A stretch of DNA of 50,914 nt from Shewanella sp. MBTL60-112-B2. Its GTDB lineage: Bacteria; Pseudomonadota; Gammaproteobacteria; Enterobacterales; Shewanellaceae. The notes under the pieces are model-generated. The model saw nothing but the letters and a program-made list of their open reading frames with translations, searched no databases and was not told the DNA's origin. The DNA lies in assembly GCF_019655055.1 (NCBI RefSeq), contig NZ_BPFA01000035.1, positions 1-50,914 of the forward strand, read 5' to 3'. The stretch's first letter is position 1. Each line of letters opens with the position of its first letter. Position numbers and translations under genes: made by a program. This document shows, in pieces, positions 1-9,140 of this stretch.

Positions 1-336
1 GGAAAGTAGAAGCAAATATCCATCAGGGCCAGAGGAGTACCTCAATAACAGGCCGAATATATGGGTGCAATGAACTCTTCTCAAAGTCGATATTAAATAT
101 CTTGCAAACCGGATGGGTCCATATATGGTGAATGTCACTAATGCAGGAGCATTTAATGACCTTGCCTCAAAACCGCTAAACTCTCGCTGAGTGACTTAAT
201 GTTTATACTGATTGGTATAAGACCGCATTGGTTATTCGAAAATGCATCAAGATAAAGCTAACCCGTCTAAAGAGTTAGCTTTATTTTTCGCCCCACATTG
301 GTTAATATTTAAACATAACTTTTAGCGGGTAATATT
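1..336. other. Window edge, no recognisable gene
   Basis: Short open stretches exist at the left edge (for example one frame open from base 3 to about 128), but I recognise none of the translations. No ribosome binding site or start can be tied to them. They could be the tail of a gene beyond the window or untranslated sequence. The only clear signal is the terminator hairpin at 254-288. Confidence 0.4.
254..288 (+). terminator. Rho-independent terminator
   Basis: A 9-bp perfect stem, AAAGCTAAC (254-262) pairing with GTTAGCTTT (274-282), encloses an 11-nt loop and is followed by ATTTTT. It would end a plus-strand transcript entering from the left, just before the hypothetical gene at 337. 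Confidence 0.75.
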
Positions 337-831
337 ATGTTAGTGGTGACCAACTATCCCAACGTGCCGATTGCAACATCTAATGCTGCAACCGATTCTG
401 CGCGCACGGATAGCCAACAGCGACCACCGATTATCCCGCCTCAGCAGCCAACCAAAGGCCACGAAGAACGTGCTTTTAATCCGCAGCATGAACGCACAGC
501 CGATCAAACACAGACCCAAGCTAAGCTTCGCGAGTCGGTGCAAGAAAAACAGCAGGGTCAGTCTCAACAAGAGCAATCTGGCCAACAAAAGCACAAACAG
601 AGCTCAGCACTCAACCTAAAACAGCTTCTTAGCCAGCGCGGTCCACTCAAACGCAGCGATATAAAAATCCCAGAGCAAACGGTAGCCAGCCGCGAGGTGA
701 AAAGCGACAACAAGCCAAGCTTGCCTAATGAAACATTGCAGTTTTACCAAGATTTTGGTGTGAGGATTGAAGCTTTTTACTACCAGCGCACTGAACCGAG
801 TAGTCCTCCGGACTTTTTAGAAACCGCATAA
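337..831 (+). CDS. Gln-rich hypothetical protein
   Basis: I do not recognise a family. The 164-residue product has no signal peptide or membrane segment. Its central part (about residues 25-95) is low complexity, dominated by Gln, Lys, Pro, Ser and Glu, and is probably disordered. The C-terminal third is more ordinary and contains a Phe/Tyr-rich patch (LQFYQDFGVRIEAFYYQR) that could be the conserved functional part. The ATG at 337 has only a weak upstream GCGGG. The gene is isolated between a terminator at 254-288 and a shared terminator at 831-863, convergent with tex, so it is probably monocistronic. It is likely real, because the ORF fills the gap and is terminated properly. Function unknown. 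Confidence 0.7.
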   Translation: MLVVTNYPNVPIATSNAATDSARTDSQQRPPIIPPQQPTKGHEERAFNPQHERTADQTQTQAKLRESVQEKQQGQSQQEQSGQQKHKQSSALNLKQLLSQRGPLKRSDIKIPEQTVASREVKSDNKPSLPNETLQFYQDFGVRIEAFYYQRTEPSSPPDFLETA

Positions 832-863
832 AAAAACCGACAAACTCAGTTGTCGGTTTTTTT
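831..863. terminator. Bidirectional terminator
   Basis: The hairpin pairs ACCGACAA with TTGTCGGT. It has an A-run on the left and a T-run on the right, so it can terminate both the plus-strand gene ending at 831 and tex, which ends at 883 on the minus strand. Confidence 0.85.
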
Positions 864-882
864 GTGTCTCGATTAACGCTGA

Positions 883-3228
883 TTACTTTTTAAGTTTAGC
901 GAAAGCGTCGGCAAAGGCATTACCCATTGCGGCATTAGCCTGCTGCTTTGGTTTGTGAGTCTTTTGCTGTGGACGTTGATTAGCGCCTTTATTAGGGCTA
1001 CCTTTGTTTTGGTGGTTTGCTGGACGCGGTGCGCTCTTAGGTGCATCACCAGCTTTATCATCGAGACGCATACTTAGGCCAATACGGCGACGCTCAGCAT
1101 CAACTTCCATCACCTTAACTTTCACGATATCGCCGGCTTTAACCACTTTATGTGGGTCGTCGATAAACTTGTCGGTCATCGATGAGATATGCACTAAACC
1201 ATCTTGATGCACACCCACATCAACAAAAGCACCGAAGTTAGTCACGTTGGTGACCACACCTTCTAAAATCATATCCAGCTTAAGATCTTTAATCTCTTCA
1301 ACGCCCTCTTTAAAGGTGGCGGTCTTAAACTCACCACGAGGATCGCGTCCAGGCTTATCCAGCTCAGCAAGAATGTCGGTTACTGTAGGTAGACCAAACT
1401 CGCTAGTAATAAAGTCTTTTGCTTCAAGCGCATTAAGTAGCTCTGTATTACCGATAATTTCTGCAACTGACACACCTTTTGCCGTCGCAATAGACTCTAC
1501 CAATGAATAAGCTTCTGGATGCACTGAAGAGCTATCGAGTGGGTTATCGCCCTCTGTAATACGTAAGAACCCCGCAGCCTGCTCATAGGCTTTAGGCCCT
1601 AGACGTGCCACCTTAAGCAAGGCTTTACGGTTATTGAAACGACCTTGCTCGTCGCGGTGTGTCACAATATTTCGTGCTAGAGTTTTATTAAGACCCGCAA
1701 CCTGCGCAAGTAACGCAGCAGACGCCATATTCACATCAACACCTACACCGTTTACACAGTCTTCGACAACGGCCTCAAGCGAGCTTGATAACTGACTCTG
1801 GCTCACATCGTGTTGATACTGACCCACACCTATCGCCTTTGGCTCAATCTTCACTAGCTCGGCCAATGGATCTTGCAGACGACGTGCAATCGATACCGCG
1901 CCGCGGATCGAAACATCAATATTTGGAAATTCTTCAGAGGCTAGCTCAGATGCTGAATACACAGAAGCACCTGCTTCACTAACCATGATTTTGGTCAGTT
2001 TAGGTAACTCAGCCTTTACTTGGCTAATTAAGTCGGCCGCAAGTTTGTCTGTTTCACGTGAGGCTGTACCATTACCAATAGCAATCAGCTCAACCTTATG
2101 CATCTTCACTAGGTTAGCCAAGGTTCTTACCGACTTGTCCCACTGATTCTGTGGAGCATGTGGGAAAATAGTGGTGTGTGCCATCAGCTTACCGGTGTCG
2201 TTGACGATAGCCACTTTAACACCGGAGCGTAGACCCGGATCTAAACCTAGTGTCGCTTTCGCGCCAGCAGGAGCTGCCATCAACAGGTCGCCTAAGTTGC
2301 GGGCAAATACTTTAATCGCTTCTTGCTCTGCGCTATCGCGGGTACGGCCAAGAAACTCAGTTTCCATCTGCAGCGCAACCTTCACCTTCCAAGTCGCCGC
2401 CACCACGGTTTTTAACCAAGTGTCTACTGCGCCATCGCCCAAGCCTAGCTTAAAGTGATCGATAATAATCACTTCACAGTAACTCGCCTGCTTAGCTTCC
2501 TGATCAGGATCGGCGTTAATACTTAGGCTTAGCGCGCCTTCGTTGCGACCACGCAACATCGCCAACGCGCGATGAGATGGCACTCTTGCAAGCTTTTCGG
2601 AATGCTCGAAGTAATCTCTAAACTTGGCGCCCTCTTTCTCTTTACCTTTAACCATACGGCTCTCAAGCACTGCATTTTGCTCTACTTGAGTACGGATTTT
2701 TTGCAGCAATTCGGCGTCTTCAGCGAAACGCTCCATCAAGATAAAGCGCGCACCATCGAGTACCGCCTTGGCATCGGCAAAGCCAGCCTCGGCATTGATA
2801 TATTCAAGAGCCGCCGCGTCGCAATCAACCTGACGGTTTGCCAGCAGATAATCGGCCAAAGGCTCGATACCGGCTTCAATGGCGATAAGACCTTTAGTAC
2901 GACGTTTAGGCTTGTAAGGTAAATAAAGATCTTCTAGGCGCGTCTTGCTATCTGCAGCATTGATTGCCGCTTTCAACTCAGGAGTTAACTTACTCTGGGC
3001 TTCAATGCTCGACAAAATCACGTTACGACGATCATTTAGATCGCGCAGATAGCCTAAACGGCTGTAAAGAGTACGCAATTGCGCGTCATCTAAGCCACCA
3101 GTGGCTTCTTTACGGTAACGTGCGATAAATGGCACAGTTGCGCCATCGTCGAGTAATGAAATGGTATCGATAACTTGTTGCTGACGAACATTAAGTTCCT
3201 CAGCGATGAGCTGTGCAATATTTTGCAT
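883..3228 (-). CDS. tex: Tex, S1-domain RNA-binding transcription accessory protein
   Basis: Tex (YhgF family) is a cytoplasmic nucleic-acid-binding protein linked to transcription and RNA metabolism. The 781-residue length fits the family. The N-terminal helical Tex domain begins at residue 1. The central YqgF/RNase H-like part includes a typical 'LGLDPGLRSGVKVA' segment near residue 330. Helix-hairpin-helix repeats follow (the 'VDVNMASAALLAQVAGL' region and after). A C-terminal S1 RNA-binding domain sits at about 650-720 (VTNFGAFVDVGVHQDGLVHIS). After S1 comes a basic, Gln/Lys/Pro-rich tail typical of the gammaproteobacterial proteins. The gene lies upstream of, and opposite to, the 337-831 gene and is followed by the shared terminator. 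greB, 153 bp upstream, runs in the same direction. Confidence 0.96.
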   Translation of the reverse strand: MQNIAQLIAEELNVRQQQVIDTISLLDDGATVPFIARYRKEATGGLDDAQLRTLYSRLGYLRDLNDRRNVILSSIEAQSKLTPELKAAINAADSKTRLEDLYLPYKPKRRTKGLIAIEAGIEPLADYLLANRQVDCDAAALEYINAEAGFADAKAVLDGARFILMERFAEDAELLQKIRTQVEQNAVLESRMVKGKEKEGAKFRDYFEHSEKLARVPSHRALAMLRGRNEGALSLSINADPDQEAKQASYCEVIIIDHFKLGLGDGAVDTWLKTVVAATWKVKVALQMETEFLGRTRDSAEQEAIKVFARNLGDLLMAAPAGAKATLGLDPGLRSGVKVAIVNDTGKLMAHTTIFPHAPQNQWDKSVRTLANLVKMHKVELIAIGNGTASRETDKLAADLISQVKAELPKLTKIMVSEAGASVYSASELASEEFPNIDVSIRGAVSIARRLQDPLAELVKIEPKAIGVGQYQHDVSQSQLSSSLEAVVEDCVNGVGVDVNMASAALLAQVAGLNKTLARNIVTHRDEQGRFNNRKALLKVARLGPKAYEQAAGFLRITEGDNPLDSSSVHPEAYSLVESIATAKGVSVAEIIGNTELLNALEAKDFITSEFGLPTVTDILAELDKPGRDPRGEFKTATFKEGVEEIKDLKLDMILEGVVTNVTNFGAFVDVGVHQDGLVHISSMTDKFIDDPHKVVKAGDIVKVKVMEVDAERRRIGLSMRLDDKAGDAPKSAPRPANHQNKGSPNKGANQRPQQKTHKPKQQANAAMGNAFADAFAKLKK

Positions 3229-3381
3229 AAATAGAGGTCGAGCCTAGTTAATAAAGGATATTGCGCCAAAGATACCACAGCCCATGGATTTGGTTAATCC
3301 ACAAATAGGGTATTTTGTCGCAGAGCCGACCAGAGAAGAAGTGAGCAGCCTAAGACTGCCGTTAAGAAAAGGGTTAAAGGC

Positions 3382-3861
3382 CTATTCAAAACCTTGATAG
3401 GATATACGATTGATATACCAAACCTGTTCACCTGTCGGCGTCTTAATCACGGCTTCGTCATCAACTTCTTTCTTCAGTAAACCGCGGGCCATTGGCGAGT
3501 CGATAGAGATATAGTCTTTACGTCCAAAAATCTCATCATACCCAACAATCTTAAACGCTAGCTTGTTGCCGTCATCATTTTCAATTTCAACCCAGGCGCC
3601 AAAAAAAACCTTGCCCTCTTGCGCCGGTGAATAGTCAACAACTTGTACATTTTCTAGCGTCTTACGCAAATAACGGACTCTACGGTCTATTTCACGCAGC
3701 TTTCGCTTGTTGAAGGTATAATCAGCATTCTCGCTGCGATCACCTAAACTAGCAGCCCAACTCACAATTTTAGTGATCTCAGGACGATGTTCGCGCCAAA
3801 GGTAGTTCAATTCTTTTTGCAGTTTCTCGAAACCTTCACGAGTGACGATTGCGGTTCTCAT
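3382..3861 (-). CDS. greB: Transcript cleavage factor GreB
   Basis: GreB enters the RNA polymerase secondary channel and stimulates cleavage of backtracked transcripts. The 159-residue length matches E. coli GreB (about 158). The N-terminal coiled coil spans about residues 8-75, with acidic tip residues in the 'LGDRSENADYTFNKRKLREID' region. The C-terminal FKBP-like domain begins near residue 80 and contains the typical 'SIDSPMARGLLKKEVDDEA' stretch. The full-length 'tip' and the GreB-type rather than GreA-type C-terminus favour GreB. It is divergent from ompR, and in many gammaproteobacteria the greB-ompR-envZ order is conserved. Confidence 0.95.
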   Translation of the reverse strand: MRTAIVTREGFEKLQKELNYLWREHRPEITKIVSWAASLGDRSENADYTFNKRKLREIDRRVRYLRKTLENVQVVDYSPAQEGKVFFGAWVEIENDDGNKLAFKIVGYDEIFGRKDYISIDSPMARGLLKKEVDDEAVIKTPTGEQVWYINRISYQGFE

Positions 3862-4199
3862 AGCTTCTACTTTTTAAAGGGGGGATAAAAATTCATGGGC
3901 AAAAATAATAGCATAAATCCAGCAAAGCTTAGCTAAAAGCTATTGCGCTTATCGAGCCGGTAGCACGCTATGCCAATTTACTTACAATTTAAGCTAACCA
4001 ACAATTAAGCATTAAATTTGCTTATATTCAAAAACTTAGGTCAAAGAGTCTTATGTTCAAGATGGGGCTTAGTGGCATTAGTAAAAATGCCTGCTAGTCA
4101 TTAACATATTAAAACAGCTATATTAGAATGAATCACATTCAATATCAGCTATTTGCCTACTAATAAAGAGTTGGCCGCCGAGTTAAAAGGACCTTAAGC
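3862..4199. promoter_or_regulatory. Divergent greB / ompR promoter region
   Basis: This 338-bp AT-rich gap separates the divergent starts of greB and ompR-envZ, so it must carry both promoters. A possible plus-strand promoter for ompR is TAGTCA (about 4095) followed after 18 bp by TATATT (about 4119). The match is only fair. No other structured element was seen. Confidence 0.35.
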
Positions 4200-4925
4200 A
4201 TGGGACAAGAAACCTCAAAAATTCTCGTCGTCGACGATGATATGAGACTACGCGCATTATTAGAACGTTACCTGATGGAGCAAGGTTATCAAGTACGTAG
4301 CGCCGCCAATGCCGAACAGATGGACCGCCTACTCGAGCGTGAAAACTTTCACCTATTAGTACTCGATCTTATGCTTCCCGGTGAAGACGGCCTCTCTATC
4401 TGTCGCCGACTGCGTCAAACTGGCAACCCAATCCCTATCGTGATGCTGACAGCCAAAGGCGATGAAGTAGATAGAATTATCGGTCTTGAGTTAGGTGCTG
4501 ATGACTACTTACCAAAGCCCTTTAATCCACGAGAGTTATTAGCCCGTATTAAAGCCGTTATGCGTCGTCAAACACCCGACGTGCCTGGTGCACCAACTCA
4601 GCAAGAAGAAGAGATTACTTTTGGTGAATATTCTCTAAATCTTGCCACCCGTGAAATGCATCATGGCGAAGAGAGTATCGCATTGACGAGTGGTGAATTT
4701 GCCGTGTTAAAAGTGCTTGTCAGCCACCCAAGAGAGCCTCTTTCACGTGATAAGTTGATGAATCTGGCACGTGGCCGTGATTACTCTGCGCTGGAGCGCT
4801 CGATTGACGTACAAGTTTCACGCCTACGCCGACTCATTGAAAAAGATGCCGCCAACCCACGCTATATTCAAACCGTGTGGGGATTAGGCTATGTGTTTGT
4901 GCCTGACGGCCAGTCACGTAAATAG
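4200..4925 (+). CDS. ompR: Response regulator OmpR
   Basis: OmpR is the cytoplasmic DNA-binding response regulator of the EnvZ/OmpR osmotic and pH response, which controls porins and other envelope genes. The receiver domain occupies residues 6-120: acidic pocket D12-D14, phospho-acceptor D56 in 'LVLDLMLPGEDG', and the conserved Lys in 'PKPFNPREL'. A linker precedes the winged-helix trans_reg_C domain (about 140-235), which ends in 'RYIQTVWGLGYVFVPDG'. The 241-residue length is standard. A GGACC sequence about 6 bp upstream of the ATG may serve as the ribosome site. envZ begins 17 bp downstream, which indicates one operon. Confidence 0.96.
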   Translation: MGQETSKILVVDDDMRLRALLERYLMEQGYQVRSAANAEQMDRLLERENFHLLVLDLMLPGEDGLSICRRLRQTGNPIPIVMLTAKGDEVDRIIGLELGADDYLPKPFNPRELLARIKAVMRRQTPDVPGAPTQQEEEITFGEYSLNLATREMHHGEESIALTSGEFAVLKVLVSHPREPLSRDKLMNLARGRDYSALERSIDVQVSRLRRLIEKDAANPRYIQTVWGLGYVFVPDGQSRK

Positions 4926-4942
4926 ATAAGCTTTTTAACTAG

Positions 4943-6265
4943 ATGTCGATAAACAGACGATGGTGGCAGCGCTTACTGCCACGCAGTTCCTTCAGCCAAA
5001 CCGTAATGTTGATTGGCTGTTTGCTGCTAACTAACCAGCTGGTGTCATACATCTCTGTTGCCGTTTATTTCATTAAGCCCAGCTATCAGCAAATAAACCA
5101 GTTGATAGCAAGACAAGTAAAATTGCTGTTCGTCGATGGGGTCGATATCGGCCGCGAACACCTCACCATGGTTGACGCACTTAACGCAAAAGTGCGCGAT
5201 GACACCATGCAGTTTTATAACCAAAAGCAAGCTCGAATAGCGGGCATTGATCGCGCAACCTACTACAATTTTTTATCTTCGCAAATGTCTGAATACTTAG
5301 GTGGCGAAGCCGAGGTCCGAATCGCTCAAGGTGAAGAGTTTGAGATCTGGATCCGCCCACCTCAGGCACCATCAATCTGGATTAAAGTGCCATTAACAGG
5401 CCTCAACGAAAAAAATCTTTCACCGCTGACGTTATATTTAATGGTTATTGGCGCGTTAAGTGTGGCCGGTGGATGGTGGTTTGCCCGCCAGCAAAACCGC
5501 CCGCTAAGGCGATTACAAAAAGCTGCCATTGCCGTATCTCGTGGTGACTACCCTAAACCGCTGCCATTAAGTGGCTCGACAGAAATTGTCGAGGTGACCA
5601 ACACCTTTAACCAGATGTCTCACAGCATGAAACAACTGGAGCAAGATAGAGCCCTGTTGATGGCCGGGATCTCCCACGATCTTCGCACCCCTCTTACACG
5701 CATCCGACTCGCATCAGAGATGATGGTCGATGAAGATCAATATCTGAAAGATGGCATAGTCAGCGATATTGAAGATATGGACGCCATCATCAATCAGTTC
5801 ATCTCTTATATCAGGCAAGATCAAGAAGGCACCCGCGAACTCGAGCAGATCAACGATTTAATTCAAGACGTGATTCAAGCTGAGTCTAACCGCGAAGGCA
5901 ACATTGATTCAGAGCTCACTGAATGCCCAAGCGTGCCGATGCAGGGCATCGCCGTTAAACGCGTACTCAGCAATCTAGTCGAAAATGCCTACCGCTACGG
6001 TAATGGATGGGTACGCATTAATTCACAATTTAACGGCAAGTATGTTGGTTTTAGTGTTGAAGATAATGGCCCAGGGATTGACGAAGAACAGATCCCAAAA
6101 CTGTTCCAACCTTTTACCCAAGGCGATACCGCTCGCGGCAGTGTCGGTTCAGGCTTAGGGCTTGCCATTATCAAACGTATTGTCGATAGGCACCAAGGCA
6201 AGGTGATCCTCACCAATCGCAGCGAAGGTGGATTACATGCTCAAGTTTGGTTACCGATTGAATAG
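4943..6265 (+). CDS. envZ: Osmosensor histidine kinase EnvZ
   Basis: EnvZ is the inner-membrane sensor kinase/phosphatase for OmpR. The 440-residue product has a TM helix at about 20-45, a periplasmic domain at about 46-160, a second TM at about 161-180, and a HAMP domain at about 181-235. DHp follows with the autophosphorylated H245 in 'SHDLRTPLTR'. The HATPase_c domain has an N box (NLVENAYRYGNG), a G1 box (EDNGPGID) and a G2 box (GSGLGLAII). It follows ompR by 17 bp. No terminator is obvious between its stop and the chemoreceptor gene 100 bp downstream. Confidence 0.95.
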   Translation: MSINRRWWQRLLPRSSFSQTVMLIGCLLLTNQLVSYISVAVYFIKPSYQQINQLIARQVKLLFVDGVDIGREHLTMVDALNAKVRDDTMQFYNQKQARIAGIDRATYYNFLSSQMSEYLGGEAEVRIAQGEEFEIWIRPPQAPSIWIKVPLTGLNEKNLSPLTLYLMVIGALSVAGGWWFARQQNRPLRRLQKAAIAVSRGDYPKPLPLSGSTEIVEVTNTFNQMSHSMKQLEQDRALLMAGISHDLRTPLTRIRLASEMMVDEDQYLKDGIVSDIEDMDAIINQFISYIRQDQEGTRELEQINDLIQDVIQAESNREGNIDSELTECPSVPMQGIAVKRVLSNLVENAYRYGNGWVRINSQFNGKYVGFSVEDNGPGIDEEQIPKLFQPFTQGDTARGSVGSGLGLAIIKRIVDRHQGKVILTNRSEGGLHAQVWLPIE

Positions 6266-6376
6266 TTATCCCCTGAATGAGTTTTGTTCAAGTCATTTCA
6301 ATTAAGGGCTTAGCTGTAATTTTAGTGTAACGAAAAAGCCATACTCTAGCGCCATCTCAAGTATTTGGCGTGTAAG

Positions 6377-8317
6377 ATGAAAATCTCAACTCTCTCCCTT
6401 TCGGCCTCAATTACACTGTTATTGATTGCGGCGTTACTGGCCTCAGTCGTGTTCTGGAGCAACGACAAGCGCCAGACCATCGAGCAACAGACCCTACAAC
6501 TGCAACAGATCCAACAGAGTTTTTTAGTCGAGATAAGGCGTGAACTCGATAGCTATTTATCCAGCGGAGACAGCAGTAAGCTTAAGGCTGCCAAAGTTAA
6601 ACTTGAGCATATGCAGGAGCAAATAGCCTCACTAGCCGATTTAAAAACCAAACATCTACAGCAAGTGGTCGGAACTTTTACCCAAGCATTAGATGGTGAG
6701 TATCGAGCGGCTGGAAAGTTAGCAGGCAACCCGAGGCAGCTATTATCTCACGCCGAATCAGAGATGTTAGATTACAACGCTCGTTTAGCCGATTACGCCA
6801 TTATAGGCTTAGGCGAACACCCTGCACTCGCTGATCAATACTTAAGGTTAACCAGAGTGTTACCTCCGCTAGTCTATAGCTTGTCACAGATAAGTGACGG
6901 TTACCTTGTCGGCAAAGAGCAACGGCTCAAGTCCATATTAAAGAGTCAAATAGCAGAATTAGAAGAATGGAATGCTCAGCTCGACTCCCTTGCATTAATT
7001 GGTATCTATGAGGTACTTGAAGCAGATGAGTTTGCCCTTGGCGAAGATGAACCAGAAACCATAGAGATAGGTGAAGATGCGCGAGCGGAACTCCTTAGCC
7101 TAAGTAAACGCTACAGTAAAGAGATCGATAATACTCACGCGCTGATCATTGAGAACCAACAATCACAACTATCATTAATTCAAGATGTTAGCGTTATAGA
7201 GCAACAGTTATTAGCCCTAGGTGCTCAGCAGCAAGAGCAGAATGTACTCCTGAAACAGGGATTGATGTTTGCCATCTACACCATGGTTACCATCTTAATT
7301 ATTTTTGCCGCCACTTACCTCATTTTATTACAGCAATGGGTAGTTAATCCGCTCAAGCAACTTAACAGAGCATTTCATAAACTCACCGAATCAAACAGTC
7401 GTGAACGTATCCCTATTCTCAGGCGCTGCGAAACAGGGCAAATAGCCAATTATTTTAATCAGCTACTCAATCGTTTTGAAAAAGAAGATGAGTTACAACG
7501 ACAACAGATGACACAAGTTTCTGACTCGCTGAGCCAACTAGTGAATCGCATTGGTCATATTTCTGCAAGCACAGAGCAAACTCAGCAAGTCGTGCTAACC
7601 GCGCAGCAGCAGACTGAGCACATCCGCTCCTTAGCCAAAGAAGTATGTGACACCTCTGAGAAAGTTGAACAAAGCGCTCTGCAAACGCAACTGCAGATGC
7701 AGCAGAGCCAACAAGAAGCCCAGGCAGTTCTCGATGCGACCGACGAGACTCGCTCTGCCGTAGACCATTGTCATCAAGCCTTAACCAGTCTATCGACCTC
7801 AGTTGCCGATGTGTCACAAATCATCGATGTTATCGGAAATATTGCCGAACAAACGAATCTACTGGCACTAAATGCAGCTATCGAAGCGGCCAGAGCGGGA
7901 GAACAGGGGCGAGGGTTTGCCGTGGTGGCAGAGGAGGTGCGCAACCTTTCACAGCGCACTCAAGTATCTCTGCAAGAGATTATGGATATACTCAATCAAC
8001 TCACTCAAGCCAACAACGACTTAGACTCCAGAGTGGAAGGGATTAAAGATGCTACCCAAGTACAGAAATCCCGCGCCAACAGCCTATGGCAAGTCGCCCA
8101 AAGCGTGCAGACACAAGCCAGTGAAATGGCGATTACCGCTCAACAAGGCGCCCAACATACTCAACAGCAAGTCCGACATTTAGATGACTTTGCCACTGCG
8201 ATGATAAGCCTTAAAAATCACGCCAAGGCAGCATCAGATCAAAGTGAAATCATTGCACAGGAAGTGCAACAAAGTGTTGATAGTATAGAGATAAGCTTAG
8301 GGATTAAAGCTGCTTAA
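6377..8317 (+). CDS. Methyl-accepting chemotaxis protein
   Basis: This is a transmembrane chemoreceptor that would signal to CheA/CheW. The ATG at 6377 gives a normal N-terminus (MKISTLSLSASI). The frame is also open to a TTG at 6365, which adds only four residues. TM1 lies at about 8-28 and a large periplasmic helical sensor domain at about 30-300, with no family I can name. TM2 is at about 298-322, followed by HAMP and a cytoplasmic coiled coil. The signalling hairpin tip is unmistakable (IAEQTNLLALNAAIEAARAG). There is no CheR-docking pentapeptide at the C-terminus, so it is probably a low-abundance-type receptor. Gln-rich helical repeats flank the tip. It ends at a terminator shared with the convergent peroxiredoxin gene. 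Ligand unknown. Confidence 0.92.
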   Translation: MKISTLSLSASITLLLIAALLASVVFWSNDKRQTIEQQTLQLQQIQQSFLVEIRRELDSYLSSGDSSKLKAAKVKLEHMQEQIASLADLKTKHLQQVVGTFTQALDGEYRAAGKLAGNPRQLLSHAESEMLDYNARLADYAIIGLGEHPALADQYLRLTRVLPPLVYSLSQISDGYLVGKEQRLKSILKSQIAELEEWNAQLDSLALIGIYEVLEADEFALGEDEPETIEIGEDARAELLSLSKRYSKEIDNTHALIIENQQSQLSLIQDVSVIEQQLLALGAQQQEQNVLLKQGLMFAIYTMVTILIIFAATYLILLQQWVVNPLKQLNRAFHKLTESNSRERIPILRRCETGQIANYFNQLLNRFEKEDELQRQQMTQVSDSLSQLVNRIGHISASTEQTQQVVLTAQQQTEHIRSLAKEVCDTSEKVEQSALQTQLQMQQSQQEAQAVLDATDETRSAVDHCHQALTSLSTSVADVSQIIDVIGNIAEQTNLLALNAAIEAARAGEQGRGFAVVAEEVRNLSQRTQVSLQEIMDILNQLTQANNDLDSRVEGIKDATQVQKSRANSLWQVAQSVQTQASEMAITAQQGAQHTQQQVRHLDDFATAMISLKNHAKAASDQSEIIAQEVQQSVDSIEISLGIKAA

Positions 8318-8318
8318 T

Positions 8319-8345
8319 AAAAAAGAGCCATGCGGCCCTCTTTTA
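8319..8345. terminator. Shared terminator between chemoreceptor and peroxiredoxin genes
   Basis: AAAAGAG pairs with CTCTTTT around a GC-rich centre. A-runs and T-runs on the two sides suit termination of both convergent genes. The inner pairing contains a small bulge. Confidence 0.6.
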
Positions 8346-8361
8346 CTTAAAGCAGTCCTAC

Positions 8362-8835
8362 TTAAAGTGCTGCTAAAATCGCTTCAGCCGTGCTCACCTC
8401 AAAAGATTTCGGCGCTTCAATATTTAGCGTCGTCACTACACCATTATCTACCACCATGGCATAACGCTGAGAGCGCACTCCACCAAATGCAGCTGTGTCC
8501 ATCTCTAGTCCCAGCGCTTTAGTAAAGCTGGCATCACCGTCAGCTAACATCATTAGCTCAGCTGCATTTTGAGTTTCACCCCAAGCTTTCATCACAAAAG
8601 CGTCGTTTACCGAAACACAAGCTATCAAGTCTACGCCCTTAGCTTTAAGTTGATCAGCGAATACGATAAAACCTGGCAGATGTGCTTCAGAGCAAGTTGG
8701 TGTAAATGCACCCGGCACAGCAAACAGTACCACTTTCTTAGCGGTAAATAGCTCAGCGACATCATGGTTAACCATGCCATCTTTAGTCAGCTCAGCGAGT
8801 GTGCCTGCAGGTAGTTTTTGGCCTTGTTCAATCAT
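8362..8835 (-). CDS. Peroxiredoxin, Prx5 subfamily
   Basis: This is a cytoplasmic thiol peroxidase that reduces H2O2 and organic peroxides. The 157-residue product carries the Prx active-site motif with peroxidatic C48 in 'PGAFTPTCSEAHLPGF', plus a second Cys at position 73. The SQRYAMVVDNGVV segment supplies the conserved Arg. Length and motif match the Prx5/AhpC-TSA group without a fused glutaredoxin domain, so an external reductant (glutaredoxin or thioredoxin) is expected. The gene is divergent from mgtE and ends at the terminator shared with the chemoreceptor. No OxyR site could be assigned by eye. Confidence 0.93.
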   Translation of the reverse strand: MIEQGQKLPAGTLAELTKDGMVNHDVAELFTAKKVVLFAVPGAFTPTCSEAHLPGFIVFADQLKAKGVDLIACVSVNDAFVMKAWGETQNAAELMMLADGDASFTKALGLEMDTAAFGGVRSQRYAMVVDNGVVTTLNIEAPKSFEVSTAEAILAAL

Positions 8836-9140
8836 CAGATTATCCCTTCTTTATATAGCTAAGTTGAAAACAGTTGCCTAATCCTAGTTGAATTAACACC
8901 AAATAAACACTGATAGGAAGCAGGGGTATAGCGACATTAACCTCCACCCTAGCCTATGAATTTGGAATAACACTAAACCATATGTTCCCTTTCAACCCAG
9001 CTCTACCACATCAACACTGCAAAATGCTATTATTGGCATTAGCTAGACTTTAGTTTTAACTCTATAAAACTCATTGCGAGTTAACGATTTAATCAATATA
9101 GTTGCGCACTTTTTAAGCCTCTGTTTAAGGTCAGATAATC
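8836..9140. promoter_or_regulatory. Divergent peroxiredoxin / mgtE promoter region
   Basis: This 305-bp spacer lies between divergent genes. I see no M-box-like riboswitch fold, no terminator-like hairpin before mgtE and no convincing operator. It presumably holds both promoters. Confidence 0.3.

Noticed and set aside
1..128. 3' end of a gene at the left window edge
   Set aside because: A frame is open from base 3 but the translation is not recognisable and no other evidence supports it.
8836..9140. Mg2+ riboswitch before mgtE
   Set aside because: No M-box-like helices or terminator/antiterminator pair was visible in the leader.
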